From NCBI GenBank assembly GCA_022316685.1, contig JAKJHU010000108.1:1-64000 (forward strand): a stretch of 64,000 nucleotides of DNA. Reading direction: 5' to 3'. Below, piece after piece: positions 21,301-34,145 of this stretch. The stretch comes from Progne subis subis. Its lineage: Eukaryota; Chordata; Aves; Passeriformes; Hirundinidae. Within the stretch, counting starts at the first letter, position 1. Each line of letters opens with the position of its first letter. Under the pieces are notes generated by a model. The model was not told where the DNA came from, did no database searches, and saw only the letters and a program-made list of their open reading frames with translations. A program made the translations under genes and the position numbers.

Positions 21301-22770
21301 AGACAAGATGGGTGAGGAGAGGCAGTTCAGCACAGCCTCTGGGATTCCTGCCACAAATCAGCCGGTCTGGAAGTGGCAGAACTGGTGCCAAACCAGGATG
21401 AAAACCTTAAAATCCCACCAACACTCAATGCAGAACGACACAGAACAGTCCCCTCCCCTGAGCCAATGCAGAGCTGGCTTCAGCACCGACAGAGAATTCA
21501 GCCATTCGGGGCTCTGCCTCCCTCACAACCACTCTGTCATCTGCATTCATTTGGTTCCTCAAGGCTTTTCCCTCTCCCTTTCTGCCAGGCTTCTGGCTTT
21601 AGGAATGCTCCTCAGGAAAGCATCAAGGATACTTAAGCATTATGGATATTTAAGGGCAATTTTAGAAGGCAGAGCATGTTTGCCCCAGAATATTCCAGGA
21701 TTTTCTATGGAGAAAGTGCACTGGTCTTACAAGCACCAGATGTCAGTGCTTGTGGATTATGTTCCACGTGGGTTGCTGATAGAAACGGCAATGCATGAAT
21801 GGCTTGGTTTGACTCTGCTTCAGAATCAGATGAAGTCTTGTCTTTGCTTTGTTTCCTCTTTGCAATTCTAGACCCTTTCAAACCACAGGCTTGAACTGAT
21901 GACAGTTGTTCCCCAGGGATCAAAAAGTCTCTTGCAAATGAGTGCAAAATCATAGCAGTGATGCTGCTGACACTGCAGACAGAGGAGAGGCATGGGAAAG
22001 GTGCTAAAATTCTCTCTTGCTTCCTTCCTGGGCTGGGCTGGAATCCTGTCTCCCCGATTACTCCTTCACTCCTTGCCCAGAATCATGGCAAACACAGGAA
22101 TCCAGCCCTCCCACTCCTGCCACTGTGTCAGAAAAGCTTTTCAGTGCTATAAGGTCAGGTATTCTCTGATTATCTGCTTCCTCATCAGAAAACTGCTTTA
22201 ATGAAACTGACATTCTTTGCAGGAAACACTTCCATAAATAAGTCAATTTTTGCAAGAAACATGATAGCAAATGTATCTGTAGGGAAGAATGAAAGATACT
22301 GGTGAATCATCCCATTTCTACACTTCTAAAATGAAAAAAACCCGCCACTTTACATTTTGTTCAGAAAAGAAAGTTAACTGATATTGAAAAAAAAAATTGA
22401 AAAAAAAAAAAAAAATCACAAAGGCAGACCTTGTGTGGGTGCAGATCGTGAAGGAGCTCTTGTTCTCCTGCTCAAGGAGTCCAGACCAAGCTTAGCTGAA
22501 TGAACTTCATCCTTTTAATACAAAACAGGTCTTTTCCCAACCACCCTTTGACTTTCGAATACCCTTCGCTGCAAAGCCAGAGCTACGAGCAGGCACCTTG
22601 CACAGTTTGAAATTACACCCGCTCTAGGGTGAAAAATAAACAGTGTGGGAAGTTGTGAGACACTTGGTTGGCTGTCCCCAGCAGTTTGGGGACGTTTCCC
22701 TTGGTGTGTGACAAGGTTCTGCTCACGTGGCTGCCTTTGGGTAACAGAGACTGTCAGGGGCCTGTCATGG
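15320..22770. other. Non-coding stretch
   Basis: Over 7 kb of mixed-composition DNA with no gene, RNA or transposon that I can name. Open frames of up to 195 codons (for example minus strand 19903-20490) show no domain, and I identified no convincing exon boundaries around them. A run of A with interruptions lies at 22388-22416. Confidence 0.5.
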
Positions 22771-22974
22771 ACCATCAGGAAGAATTCAGGAAGCACTCAG
22801 GAAGAATTTCTTCATGGAAACGGTTGTCAGGCCTTGGCAGGGTGTGCCTAGGGAAGTTTGGAGTCCCCATCTCTGGAGGTGCCCAAGGAATAGCTGGATG
22901 TGGCACTCAGTGATCTGTCACAGGTTGCATTCGATGATCTTGGAGGCCTTTTCCAACCTTAATGATTCTGTGAC
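22771..22974 (+). mobile_element. CR1 LINE 3'-end fragment
   Basis: It reads through the typical CR1 tail: GAAGAATTTCTTCATGGAAA, TGGAGGTGCCCAAGGAATAG, GTGGCACTCAGTGATCTG, then TCGATGATCTTGGAGGCC and TTTTCCAACCTTAATGATTC, ending at the 3' terminus. Sense orientation. A local GGAAGAATTC/GGAAGCACTC duplication lies at its 5' end. 5'-truncated, as most CR1 copies are. Confidence 0.93.
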
Positions 22975-25900
22975 CAGATCTGGATGCCCTGGTTGGCACT
23001 GGTGCAGATGTACTTCCTGGCCCCAGTTTTGACATTCAGATTTCTCTCTGCTTCTCATCTCACTATCTGGGGGAAAAAAAAAAACCACAAAAAAACCCAC
23101 CAAAAAACAAACTCAGACTGTGAGAAAGGAGAAAAGCAGCTCCCAACTCCATTCCCTAAGGACGTGTGAAGCTGGCGAGGAGGTCCTGCAAGATAGCAAC
23201 AGAGGTTATTCAAGCCTTGGAGTTGGGTATGGTTTCACGGGCACGGATGTTAGACCATAATAAATCCTCCCTGCTGGGCTCCTGCACATCACATGTGGGA
23301 GAGGGCAGGACAGAGCCCACAGCCACGCTGGCAGTGCCTGAGTGTCCCCTCCCTGCTGCAAACGCTGTGAGCATGAAGGGAACTCCCCATCCCTCAGTGG
23401 GAGCGATGGCTGAGAGCTCCTCTGCTCCCCGGGGAGGCAGCAGGAGAGCCTTCCTGCTGTGTGCCTCTGTGTGTCTGTGTGTGTTTTTTCCCCAGCAAAA
23501 TCAAATCAAATATTTCTTGTCTCATCTTCCAGGGCGTGAGGGAGCTCCCTCCTGCCTGTGCCATGAAAGACTTGTCACCCTGCGACTCCGGAGGGGCACG
23601 GCAGGAATGGCTGTGCTTGTCCCCAGCTGTGCTTTGAAGGAGGTGGTTCTCATTGGTGTAACGTCCTATTGTGAGGGGATTTAATTAGCTGTGGTTTGTT
23701 CGCTCAGCAGACACAAATGAGGTTTTAATTTTTCGTGTACAGGCACGAGTTTGTTTTTGTTCATCGCATCGGGAGCTCTCGCAGGCCTCCCACGTCAGAA
23801 GCTGCCTCCGAGAGGAGGGAGAGGGCCAGACAAAATGGGGATGATATTGCAGAAGTGGCAGGATAAGTTGCAATTTTAATATGAACTGGGGTTTTTTTGT
23901 TGTCACTACAGTGTGCCCTTCCTCTGTGCTCGCAGTGTTCCTGTCTCCAGCAGAAAGCCCTAAATCCCAGCAAGAGGAGAGTGTGTAGATGCTGAGAGGG
24001 CTGGGGAACAAATCTAAGCCTTTCTAAATCTTTCCAGAGCCTCATTTTCTTCTGCTCTTCATCACCTCTCTCCTCTCTTCCATCACCCAGAAGCACAATG
24101 GCATTTACTTTCTCACTTAATGTCAATATTTGCTTTGCTTTGGAACTGTCTGTTTAATAATAATAATTCCTGAGAACAGAGGAGAGGTGAGGCCTCTGTA
24201 ATTTCAGACTGGGGAGAGTGGTCCCAACGTTCACATTTTCTCTAGTTTCTCTTGGGGTTGGAGCACCAAAGGGAACATTCCCAGACTTCAGGATCCTCAC
24301 CCACAGACAGTTGATTTCAGTGGAATGCCGGTGCATCAGGTTCTTACTCCTGTATGTTTTCCTTCCCTCCCTTCCTCCTGTGATGAATGCTGTCTCTGAG
24401 ACAGGCAGCTGCAGAGGGAGATGCAATTTCTCTTAGCTTGCCAGCCATCAATCTCCAGAACAATACCCTGCTAATGAAATGGCAATGTTATCACACGCCT
24501 GTCACCAGCAGTAATGGGGTGGCCGTTCCAAACTCAGACCAGACAGAGAAAAAGCAAGGAGAACTCTGGAGTTTGTCTTCAGGGTGTGATTCCTCCTGAA
24601 GGCTTTTGATGAACTCTGGGCATCCTTCAGCGCAGAACTGAGAGCCCCCAAGTGAGGTTTGCTGGCCGCCTCCTCCCGCTGTGCAAGGACAGAAGTGTCC
24701 ACACATGGTCAGCCACTGTCCTCTAGGACCACGCTGAGTTTTCATCTGAATTCACTGTGTGGGCACCTGTGGTCATCCAAGGAGCCGCCTCCTCCTGTCT
24801 CCTTTGGGAACTGACATCACCAAGTGGGCAAGAAAGTCCTTGATGCTTCTTCCTTTGAAAAGCAAGTGGTTTTTAAGTGGATAGACTCTTCCCTGACCCG
24901 TTGCTATTCCACCTCCTGCTTTTCCCCACTTGGAATTCTTCAGATTAGGCAGCAAAGAGCTCATTGAGTGGCATTTTGTCCCTGAGGCCCTTCTGTCCAT
25001 GATTTCAGTGAATCCCAAGGCAAGAAGCACAATGACAAGGCTTTCTGCTTTGCATGGTTTGTTTTTGTGCTGAGAGATTCACTGCAGCTTGCTGAGGTGA
25101 CGGGGACACACCTGGAACTTGCAGGAGGCGTTGATCAAAGCAGAGGTGCTACCTGGGCCGTGTGTCATGGGGCAGGCTCTCCTTGAATGGTGAAGGACTT
25201 CCACTTAAAAATAAAAGCCCTGGATGTGTGAACAGATGGTAGCAGCTACTTGGAGGGAATGAGAGATGAGGGGAAGTTACCAGAGGGACAATCTTTCTAA
25301 AACTTAGGGCTGCCTCCAGACAGGAAAGGTGAGCTACCCTGTAGGTCTCACCCTGCTGAGAAGACGCCTGTGGTTTCTGTGCAGGATCAGCAGGAGAAAC
25401 CCCAGCTTGTTCTTCAGCCAGATGAGGCACTGAGAGGCTGAGCAAAGCCTGAGCCCTCCTTTTTTTCTGAGGCTGATCCCTGCTCAGCATACTCCTTCTG
25501 CCTGGATTAGCGCTGGCGAAGTGGATGACACCTCCAAACCGTGAGAAGTGCCAGAAATAAGGTGTTTGGAGCACTTCCTCCTGTGTCTGGCAGGTACAAG
25601 TGAAGCTGAGGGTGCCAGGGGGTGCAGAAGTTAAAAAACTTGTGCAAATATCCTCAGTGCATCCAAGGTCATTGAGGTTCCCAGGATTTCTCTAGCATCC
25701 TTTAGAAATCATGGTTTACATGACTGCTCCCATTCTAGCTCCTGGCTGTAAAAAATATTCTTTTTTAGTAATAATTGTCACTGAACACTGAAAAACAACC
25801 ATGAGAAATGACCAGAATATAACCTCTTGAGAGTGCAGTAAAAATTTTTGTTGTTTATTTACTTTAGGGAAAAAAGAGAAAAATCAAAGAGTAAGAAATC

Positions 25901-26611
25901 TAAGGCTCTGCGATGAGAGGAAAAATGCAATTTACTTTTTAAAGCTCTTTCTGATTTTAAAGTGATATACGGAAAAATATAAATGGTTCTAGAAAACTTC
26001 ACCAAATAATAGAGAGAAGAGAAAATAACTACAGTGAAGGGCAGTATATTGAGGGTCATATCTGCCTCCATCTCCCGTAAAACAATATTTGCTGCAACAA
26101 AAGCAGGGGTATTTCAGTTATTTATTGCGGTGTCAGCTACAAAATATTAAGGAAGTAAAAAATTTTAATTTATCCTGGATGAAGTCTGGTGGCCGAGAGA
26201 GTGCCCAGGAGCATCAGACTTGAATGCACAAGTGAGGAGAGATGAGGAGAGCAGGAAAAGTTTTTGAATAGGGAAGTGGGACTGGTCCCTTTCCTTGAGT
26301 TGAAGCCGGTCCAGGGAGTGCAAGGAAAAAAGCTGAAATGTCACAGCACCTGCTGGGGGAGGACTGGGCTTCCTCAGACCCCATCACACCACAGGTCGAT
26401 AGACCATAATAAGCAAGATTTAAGTGCCAGAAATCCACCATCTTTTAGAAATGGAGTGGTGTCAACTCTTCCTCACCCCAGTCTGGTGCACTGAGGGTTC
26501 AGAGCCTTTTACAACCCAGCACACGAATAATCTTGTCCCTTTTATGTCTCCTCTTCATGCAGCTGGTATTTGTCATTAGCACATTTTATTACTCTTTGTT
26601 CCCCACCCCCA

Positions 26612-26614
<3 letters not shown>
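22975..26614. other. Non-coding stretch
   Basis: No gene recognised. It includes an A-rich tract with AACC interruptions at 23069-23111 and a short (TAA)n at about 24157. Confidence 0.5.

Positions 26615-26662
<48 letters not shown>
26615..26662 (+). repeat. Poly-A tract, 48 bp
   Basis: An uninterrupted run of 48 A. CR1 does not leave poly-A tails, and I see no processed gene copy immediately upstream, so its origin is unclear. Confidence 0.97.
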
Positions 26663-26667
<5 letters not shown>

Positions 26668-29600
26668 ATAAAACACCAGAACACATACTGAGCAGATGAA
26701 CAAATTGTTAATGCAGTCATTAAACAAATACACCTTTCCTCCAGTCTTTGGATGGAAATTAATTACCCTGCTGGAACTGAAACCTGGATGTGTGTTTTGA
26801 CTGACAGCTGGGGGTTGTGCCTGGAGCCTCTTTTAGAGGCTGAAATCAGAACTGGCCCCTTTTTCAGTCATGAGGAAGGTGATGGCAGGACTCTGAAGGA
26901 CTCTGAGGAGGGATGAGACAACAGCTCATGGGGCTTGGGTTCACTGTCAAAGGGCAGGAGCAAGAGCTTGCTAAGCCCCACAAGCAACATGTGGGATTTC
27001 TCCTTGGCTGGAGGCAAGTTCCTGGGCTAGCTGAGTCTTCTGTCACAATCAACATCAGTTCCCTCTTCCTGCCTCCCATTCCCCATGGGAGGGCAGGATT
27101 CCTCTTTACCCTGGAAATTAAACACCCATGGGCCCAACCAGGTGTGTCACCCCACGAGAAAACAGAGCCCCATGGGGCCAGATGTGCCTGCTGCCACCAG
27201 CTCGGTGGCTTGGAAACACTCGCAGGACATGTAATTGCTCTGTCCCACGATCTGGGTGCATTAGTAGTCCAGGAGCATGAGATAATGAACCTTTTAGCTG
27301 GGAGTAAAGAGGGAGAAAGAAAGAGAATGAATGAGCTGGGCAAGAGAGAATGACTGAGGATTCAGTTAGTTAATAAAGGGATTGCAGAAAGCAAGGTGAA
27401 GAGACAGTGGTAATTTTATGCACTGCCAGTCAGGCCCATTTGTCCTGGGAGCAGCTCCAATTTCTCTCTGAGCTGTTCTTTTTTTCTTTAGAAATGGAGC
27501 TGTGAAAGGGGAAGAAAAAAAAAAAAAAAAACCCAACAACCAAAAAAACCTCTCCCTGATTAAAATCAGCACCCAAAGTGACAAGGAAAAAAGCCATTTT
27601 AATCTCCACATTCAAAGATGGATCTTCTCCCAAATAAGTGAAACAAAAGGGAATTCAGAATATTGGCCAGTCTTACACAGCACAGGCTGAAATCATCCAG
27701 ACTCTGATGGCAGTCTTGTCATATCCCAGCCCTAACCACAAAACAAAGCCAAATTTCATCTTTACAACTATTAATTCCCTCTCATACATGAATCTCTCTT
27801 CTCCGCCCTCACCCACTCCCCATTCATTCATGACCATTTAAGAATAAACCTCCCTTAAACCCCTAATTAGTGCTCCAATTTTGATGTTTTAGCTCTACAA
27901 CTGGTTCAAATCTTCCTCTTGTTATTAAATATTCCTACTCCTCCATCACAACTCCCCTGAGCTGAGGCCAGAGAAAGACTAAACTGAGTATCCATTGCTT
28001 TCAAACTCAGCTTTTATCAGATACTTGAGCGTCAAGAGGCAGTGAGATGTACTTGACCCATAGAACTTTAATTTCTAATTGAGGAGAAAAGAAAGTTATT
28101 TGGGGAAGACAGCAGGGAAGGGCATTCCTGTGTTTGAAACCAGGCATGGATTATCCCTTGCAGTCAATGGGAGCTTGTGAAAAGGTTGGTTTTACTTTAA
28201 GACCACAGAGTGGGGACATAAATAGGAAAGCATGAGTGTTAAATTCTGCCTGAAATGTCCTTGGATGGAACAGTTTTGCATCATGTCTCAGGGCAGGTGG
28301 ATATAAATATATATATAAATATATATGAATTCCATTTCCCTTCAAGCTGGCCCAGTGGCAAGGCTTCTGAGCTGTTTGTGCACATCCAGATCAGGCTTTT
28401 GGTCTCAACACAAAATCCCTGAGCAGCCATGGCAGTGCTTGGTGCAAGGATGAGTGGGATTGAGCACATAAATCACAATTTGTGCTTGCATGTGGGTGCA
28501 AGCTGCTAACACAGGAGCATTTCTGCTGCAGGAGTGCATTGCCTTGTTTTATCCTGCCCTGTCCATCCCCAGCTTGGCCACTGGTCAGTGTGGATGGCAG
28601 CTGAGGCAGGAAATGAGAACACTCAGGGCTCTTAGAGGAGCTTTCAGGGCTTGTCTCCAAGGGAACAAACAGAAAGGTCCAGGGGCAAAGCCAGAGCAAT
28701 TCTTAAAGAGGATTTAATGTGATGTGGGCTGCCCCTAAGCACAGGGTCTTGCACAAAAGGCTGAGAGTGTTCATAAGTCTGTTTAACCTCTCTTAACTCC
28801 CCTGCCTTTCCCCCTTTAACTGGATGAGCACAACTGCCTTGTTCTGCTCCTGATGACTTGAGTGCAAAAAGGGGGGTGGGATTTTTCCTCAAGGAAGGCA
28901 CCAGCAGCCCGTGCCCTTTCCTCAGGGGCACAGAGGACATAAACCACTCATCAGCAAGCCAGAGGCTTTTAGTTTTGTATCAATACACTTGGAGATGAGA
29001 CGTGTGGAGCCTGGGGAGTGCGGGCAAACAGAATTTTGTCAGCCAGGAGGATGTTAATGTGAGGAGCAGCAAAATCAGGGGGTTTGTGTGATGTGGTTCA
29101 AGTTCCAGGGGACTTTGAGTCCCCTCTTTTATCAGCAGTGGTGTCCTTGAGCGGAGGCTGCAGCTCAGCTCAGTTCAGTCCTGGCACTGAGGCCCTGTGA
29201 TTGCATTACAGGGAATTATCAGGTGGCTGCACCTGGCTTAGAGAGCTCCAAGAAGGCACAGGGGTGCAAAAGGGAAGGCAAAGCACCGGTGGTTTATGAA
29301 ATTAAAGAGTTCACGAGTGCCAAATCCACATGCTAGAGTGGAACTGAGAAATGGAAGAGGTCTCAGTAACACCTTATCAGGAGGTAGGACAAGGAAATTG
29401 GAGTTGAAAGCACTGTAGTGCCTGATTTGCTATCTCTCCTCTGCACCTTGGCTGCAGGTTGTGCCTTTAGGGGTTTGTTAGGCAACCTGGGGAGAAATAT
29501 TTTGTGTGTATTCAGTGGGTTCTGCCTTAGTATGCACGAGGTGGAAAATCTGTCTGGAGAGATGGGATCCAGTGTCCCTTGTACCCTCCAACAAACACAA

Positions 29601-32600
29601 ACACAGGAGGGAAAAGGACAAACACTGTAACATGGGCTTCACACAGCTTTTTTTGGAGATGGAGGATAAATTCTCCCCTGCACTTCCCCCTGAGCCTGTG
29701 TGCCTGTAAACACAACTGATATTTGCATTGGAAATGTTATTGAGGGGAACAATTCCTGTTTGAAGGAGCCTTGGCAGCACCTGGCTGCTGCCTCCATGGG
29801 AGAGAGGCTGACCAGGGGGTTCAGGGCTTTTCTTGTGTGCAGGGTGTGCAGGGGGGAAGGAGAGGCCAGTATCCCTCTGGAATACGAGATCCTGCTCTTC
29901 CTGAGGGAGCCAGGCCAGACCTGAGAAGGAAGCTGACAGAATCGAACTGATCCAAGTGTCTGGTAGGTACCAGCTGATGAAGAGACGTGCCAGGCCAGAG
30001 CTCAGATGCTGTTAACACAGGAAAATCTGAGGAGGTCAAAATGCTTAAAGAATGCTGCCAGAAAAACTGAGATTTCACTTTCTATAGTCTAAATATGGCT
30101 CAGTTTCCTGCTTTTACCTCGAAACCATGCTGCCAATAGGGTCCGGGAAGCAGATCAGGTTTCCTCTATCTATCTCCACTTTTTCCTCAAAGGAAAAACC
30201 TGGAAAACCTTTTGATATTGCCTGGAAAACCTGATATTGCTGTGCTGTCAGACTCTGGTAGCAAGCACAACGTGGGTCTGGTCCTGTAGCTGCTGGTGCA
30301 GCTTGGAGATGCTCAGCCGTAATATCAGGACTGGCTGGCAATGGCACAACAGGAAATTGGAGTAGTAAAATATTTCCCTTCTCTGCTGCATCCCATTTAC
30401 ATGTTCATAATGGAGGTTTTTAAGGCCCTAATGACAAGGAATGCTCGTTGCTGCGAGAGGATGATTGAAGCAGAGCCGGGGCGATTGCAGGCAGTGAGGA
30501 AGGGATGTTAATTACATCAGAGGAAGCAGGAGGGCAGCACAGCTGGCGTGGCTGCTGTTTGCCACCCGGGGATGGGGGCTGTCCTTGTCCCCTGATCTGG
30601 GCACAGATGCGCTCACACACCCTCCCCAGACCTCAGTGAGAAGAAAAAAGCAAAGAAAAAAAAACCCCAAACCCCAAACAAACAAAAACCTCCTTCCAGC
30701 TGCAGCCTGCAACAGGAGCGAGCTGAATTTGTGTGTGGAAAAATGCTGGAGGATTGAGCGGCGCCCAGAGCAAGAACAAAGGTGCTCAGGAGAGGTAAAA
30801 AGAGAGAAAGAGCCCTGGAGACATGGTTGAGGGCTCAGCCTGTTCTGCGAGGTGGGCCTAGGAGTGAACTGATGTGGTGCAGATTAAGGAGCTTCTGTTG
30901 GGTGCATATGAATCAGAGGCAGCCTTTGAAGCCCTGCAGAGGATGCTGTGGTTGTTTCATCTCTGGCAGCCAAGTCGTCTCCAAATTCTGCTTTCTGCCA
31001 CCTTGCTGGGGGAGCAATGCCCCGGGGAGGTTTCTCCTTGGATGGCAATCTCCATCTGCATTCCTGGGAGATTATAGGGCAGGGTGCTGCTATAGAAGAG
31101 GTGTTTGAGGAGTTGTGCACTTGGTGACTAGAGAGAGAGAGGGAGAGAGAAAGAGATAAAGGAGAGCCCATGAATATAATTCAGCATAGCAGAAAATAGC
31201 AGAGAAAGGAGTTAATGGAAGGATGCATAAAAGAACAAATGAGAAAAGAAGTCCTTAGCAGTTGCATGGAGCCTAATTTAAGCAGAGTATTCCAGATATT
31301 TCCTCTTTAAATAAATAAAACAGCAGAGCCCAAAGTGTTTTGAGTTTTTCCCAGTCAAAGCGTTGGTATCAAACTTTCATCTGTTCTTGACAGAGCAATT
31401 AAAGGGAGGGATACAAGCTCTGAAATGTAGCCAAAAGGAGTAGACTGAATATTTAATACAGTTCCAGGCTTTGAAAGCCCCAACAAACCAGTGGAATGGG
31501 GAAGCTGGTGACAGTTTTATCTTAACAAGGAAAGGGTTGGAAAAAAACCTTTACTCCTGCCAGCAAGGATGGCAGGGAAACACAAACTGGATGGGGAACA
31601 GGCAGCACCTTTCCAGATTGTCTTCTTGGATGTCATAATTGCATTTCTTGAATGGTGTTTGATGGAGAGGGAAGTGGATCTTCCCATCTATCTTGTTCCA
31701 GCTCTTGGTGCTGGAGAGACGTTAAGTGTGGGGCTCTCTGAGGTTGTTTTCCATAGTGCTAAAGGAATAAAAAAATTAATTTAGTGCTGAGGACAATCTT
31801 CTGGGCTGCAGCTTCTGCTGGGCAGCTGGGAGGGGGTGAAGGGAGAGCTGGTGAGTAGAACATGGAGTAAAACATGCAGGTTAGCTCGGCTGCCAGGGCT
31901 AAACCTACTCATTAAAGGGATTAGCCGGCAGCCCTGACTGGATTTAGGAGGGTGGCTGTTGCTATCAATAAGTAATCCTGTCTCCAATCCTCTCTGGTGG
32001 CTTGGGAAAGACAGAGAACAGAGGAAGGGTGGGAGGGAAGGAGGGACAGTAAGGAATGAGAGGGATAATTTAAGGGAAATGCTGAAGGCAGGGAAAAACT
32101 CATCCCTGAGAGGGCATGGCTTGCTGAGGAGTGAAATATTCCTTTCCTTGTGCTCTGTTGAGGTTCATGACAGCTCTGGAACGGGGCTCCACTTCCTCAC
32201 TCTGTACAGCCCTCCGAGGCAGATTTGCTGGAGCAGGATTGTGCTGTTTGGTGACGGGGAGATTGAATTTTGATTAGCTCTGACACAGTCTCTTATAACC
32301 TTTTCATTAGAAAATTACCTTTAATAGAAATTGTTCTGACACCTCAGCAGCTTTTCCCCCTCATTCATTACAGGCTCTCCTGGTGGGAAGGGAGGGGAGG
32401 GAAATGGAAAAGTGCCTCTGTTTTTTCTACTTGCATATTTATTAATCCATTTAGAGTATAATCCATCCCCTGTTTACCTACTGACCTATTTGCTGACTTG
32501 TCTGTCTGTTCCTCTGCCTGCAGTATCCATCCAAACAGGGGATGTCTTTTTTCCTACTCTGAATTAAAATCCAGTTCTCCTTTTTCTTGTGAAATGCAAT

Positions 32601-32908
32601 TTTTTGGAAGAAACATTGTTTTGGGGTGAGTGCAATATTTCTTTCCAGTTTTGCCCTGAGAAGATAATAGTATTAAAGTCATGTTCTGACTTAAAATGAA
32701 AAATGAAGGTGTTCCTTTCTAACAGTGTTTCAAAACTGTTTCTGCTTTATCCAAAGGCATCTCTGCCTAATTTTTAATCAAAATTTCCACCCAGCTGATG
32801 GATGGATGAGTGTTGGAGGCAAAAGGAGCAGAGGAGGGATGGAAAATGTCTTCATGTTCTCATCGAGCATCAAACCCCAGCTGATAGCATGTACAACACA
32901 GAGCAAAT
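26663..32908. other. Non-coding stretch
   Basis: No gene recognised. Low-complexity tracts: A-rich 27517-27552, TATA-rich 28300-28330, A/C-rich 30655-30695 and purine (GA)n 31128-31160. A short direct duplication built on CTGGAAAACCT and GATATTGC lies at 30199-30241. Confidence 0.5.
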
Positions 32909-33047
32909 CGTGTCATCTCAGCCTCTCCCCAGATCTGTGTGATGGAAAGGAAGACCAGGTGTGGGAACATAAGGAATAATAGTTATTTGCAGAGCTCTTT
33001 GAGATCCTAAAAGGGAAAACCCTGGAGAGATGTAAAGCATTATTAAA
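32909..33047 (+). mobile_element. MIR-type SINE relic (3' half)
   Basis: AGCTCTTTGAGATCCT, followed by an AAGG-rich stretch and GATGTAAAGCATTATT, resembles the 3' half of the amniote MIR/CORE-SINE family (CTTTGAGATCCT then GCAAAGTATTATT). A degraded TCTCAGCCTCTCCCCAGATC precedes it. Heavily diverged, so an old insertion. Confidence 0.6.
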
Positions 33048-33289
33048 AGGGCTGTAAGTTCTTTTCAGGCAGTTAAAGGGATAATAAATTCATTGCCCAG
33101 GAGATCTGGTAGTCAAAGTTCTGTGCAGAACGCGGTAAAAAGGGAAGACTTTGGGAGACTTTTGGGCACTGAGCAGGAGGACAGTAAAGCCAGGCTTATC
33201 AAGTTAAGTCTTACCTTGGTTCTGGGTTAAAATCAGTTTTATTGTTTCTGCAGCCCTTTCACAAAGCACTAAATGTGTCTGGAGCTTGA
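33048..33289. other. Non-coding gap between two old repeats
   Basis: AT-rich. It may hold more of the degraded CR1 3' end that starts at 33290, but similarity is too weak to call. Confidence 0.4.
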
Positions 33290-34145
33290 AAATTTGAGCA
33301 GTTTTTGGTATTTAACCACATTTCAGTCAGGTATTTGGGCCTAATTTCTCATTTGAATTTCTCTGGCTTCATCTTGAAGTCATTGGACTGTCTCTTTTTT
33401 TTAAATTTTTTTCCCCAGATTAACGAGGCCTTTAGTACCCGCTATTGTCTCCTCACAAGGGCTTTTATCTGCTCTAGTCAAGTCACTTCTCAATCTCTGA
33501 TAAACTGAAAGGATTGAGCTCTCTCTGCCACCCTCCAGGGAGGATGGATCAGTGCTCTCAGCGTTCTCTGCATTCGCCTTTGATCTTTTCCAAGGAAAGC
33601 CCTGTCCACACGCCAGCCCCACTCTGGTGAATTCCTGTTGTCTCTAGGAGCAATCTCTCCTCTATTTTTCTTTTTTTTTTTTCCATATTCCTCTCTTTAG
33701 ATCTTCGGGCTTCCTGCAAATTTCATTAGGATTAATTTGATTCTTTGTATCAAGATTATTGAAGGGAATTGAGTCCAAGGCTGGAAATGTGTTAAAGCTC
33801 CACTTTGTGCCTCTCTCTCTCCCGTGTTCTCTCCTCCACGGACACCATCAGAAATAGGATCCTTAATCCATTTACCACGTGCTTCACTGATATCATATAA
33901 CACTAATTTTTTAATCAGAAGGTTGTGAGATACAAAGTCAAACATCTTACAACAGCTAAATATATTATATCTTTGCAGTTACCCTTATCAACCAAACTTG
34001 TAATCTCATCAAGGAATGAAATCAGATTTGACTGACAAGACCTATTTTCCATAAAACCATGTTGACTGATGTTAATTATATTTCTGGCCTTTAATTCTTT
34101 ATCAATTGAATCATATATCAGCTTTTCTGATTGCTTCGCCAGGGA
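33290..34145 (-). mobile_element. Ancient CR1-type LINE, reverse-transcriptase fossil
   Basis: On the minus strand, from 34145 downward, the translation shows the CR1 reverse-transcriptase palm: a QHGFMENRSC block, then LISFLDEITSLVDKGN, then after a frameshift FDFVSHNLLIKKL (families have FDTVSHDILLKKL). Near 33700 the LMKFAGSPKI segment stands where active copies have the catalytic F-A-D-D motif, so the catalytic aspartates are gone. A purine-rich segment interrupts the middle. At about 33520-33290 the untranslated part resembles the older turtle/crocodile-like CR1 3' region. Full elements are several kb. Frameshifts and lost residues show it is dead and old. Confidence 0.82.

Noticed and set aside
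22540..22565. TTTCGAATACCC resembling a tRNA T-loop
   Set aside because: No matching acceptor or anticodon stems around it.
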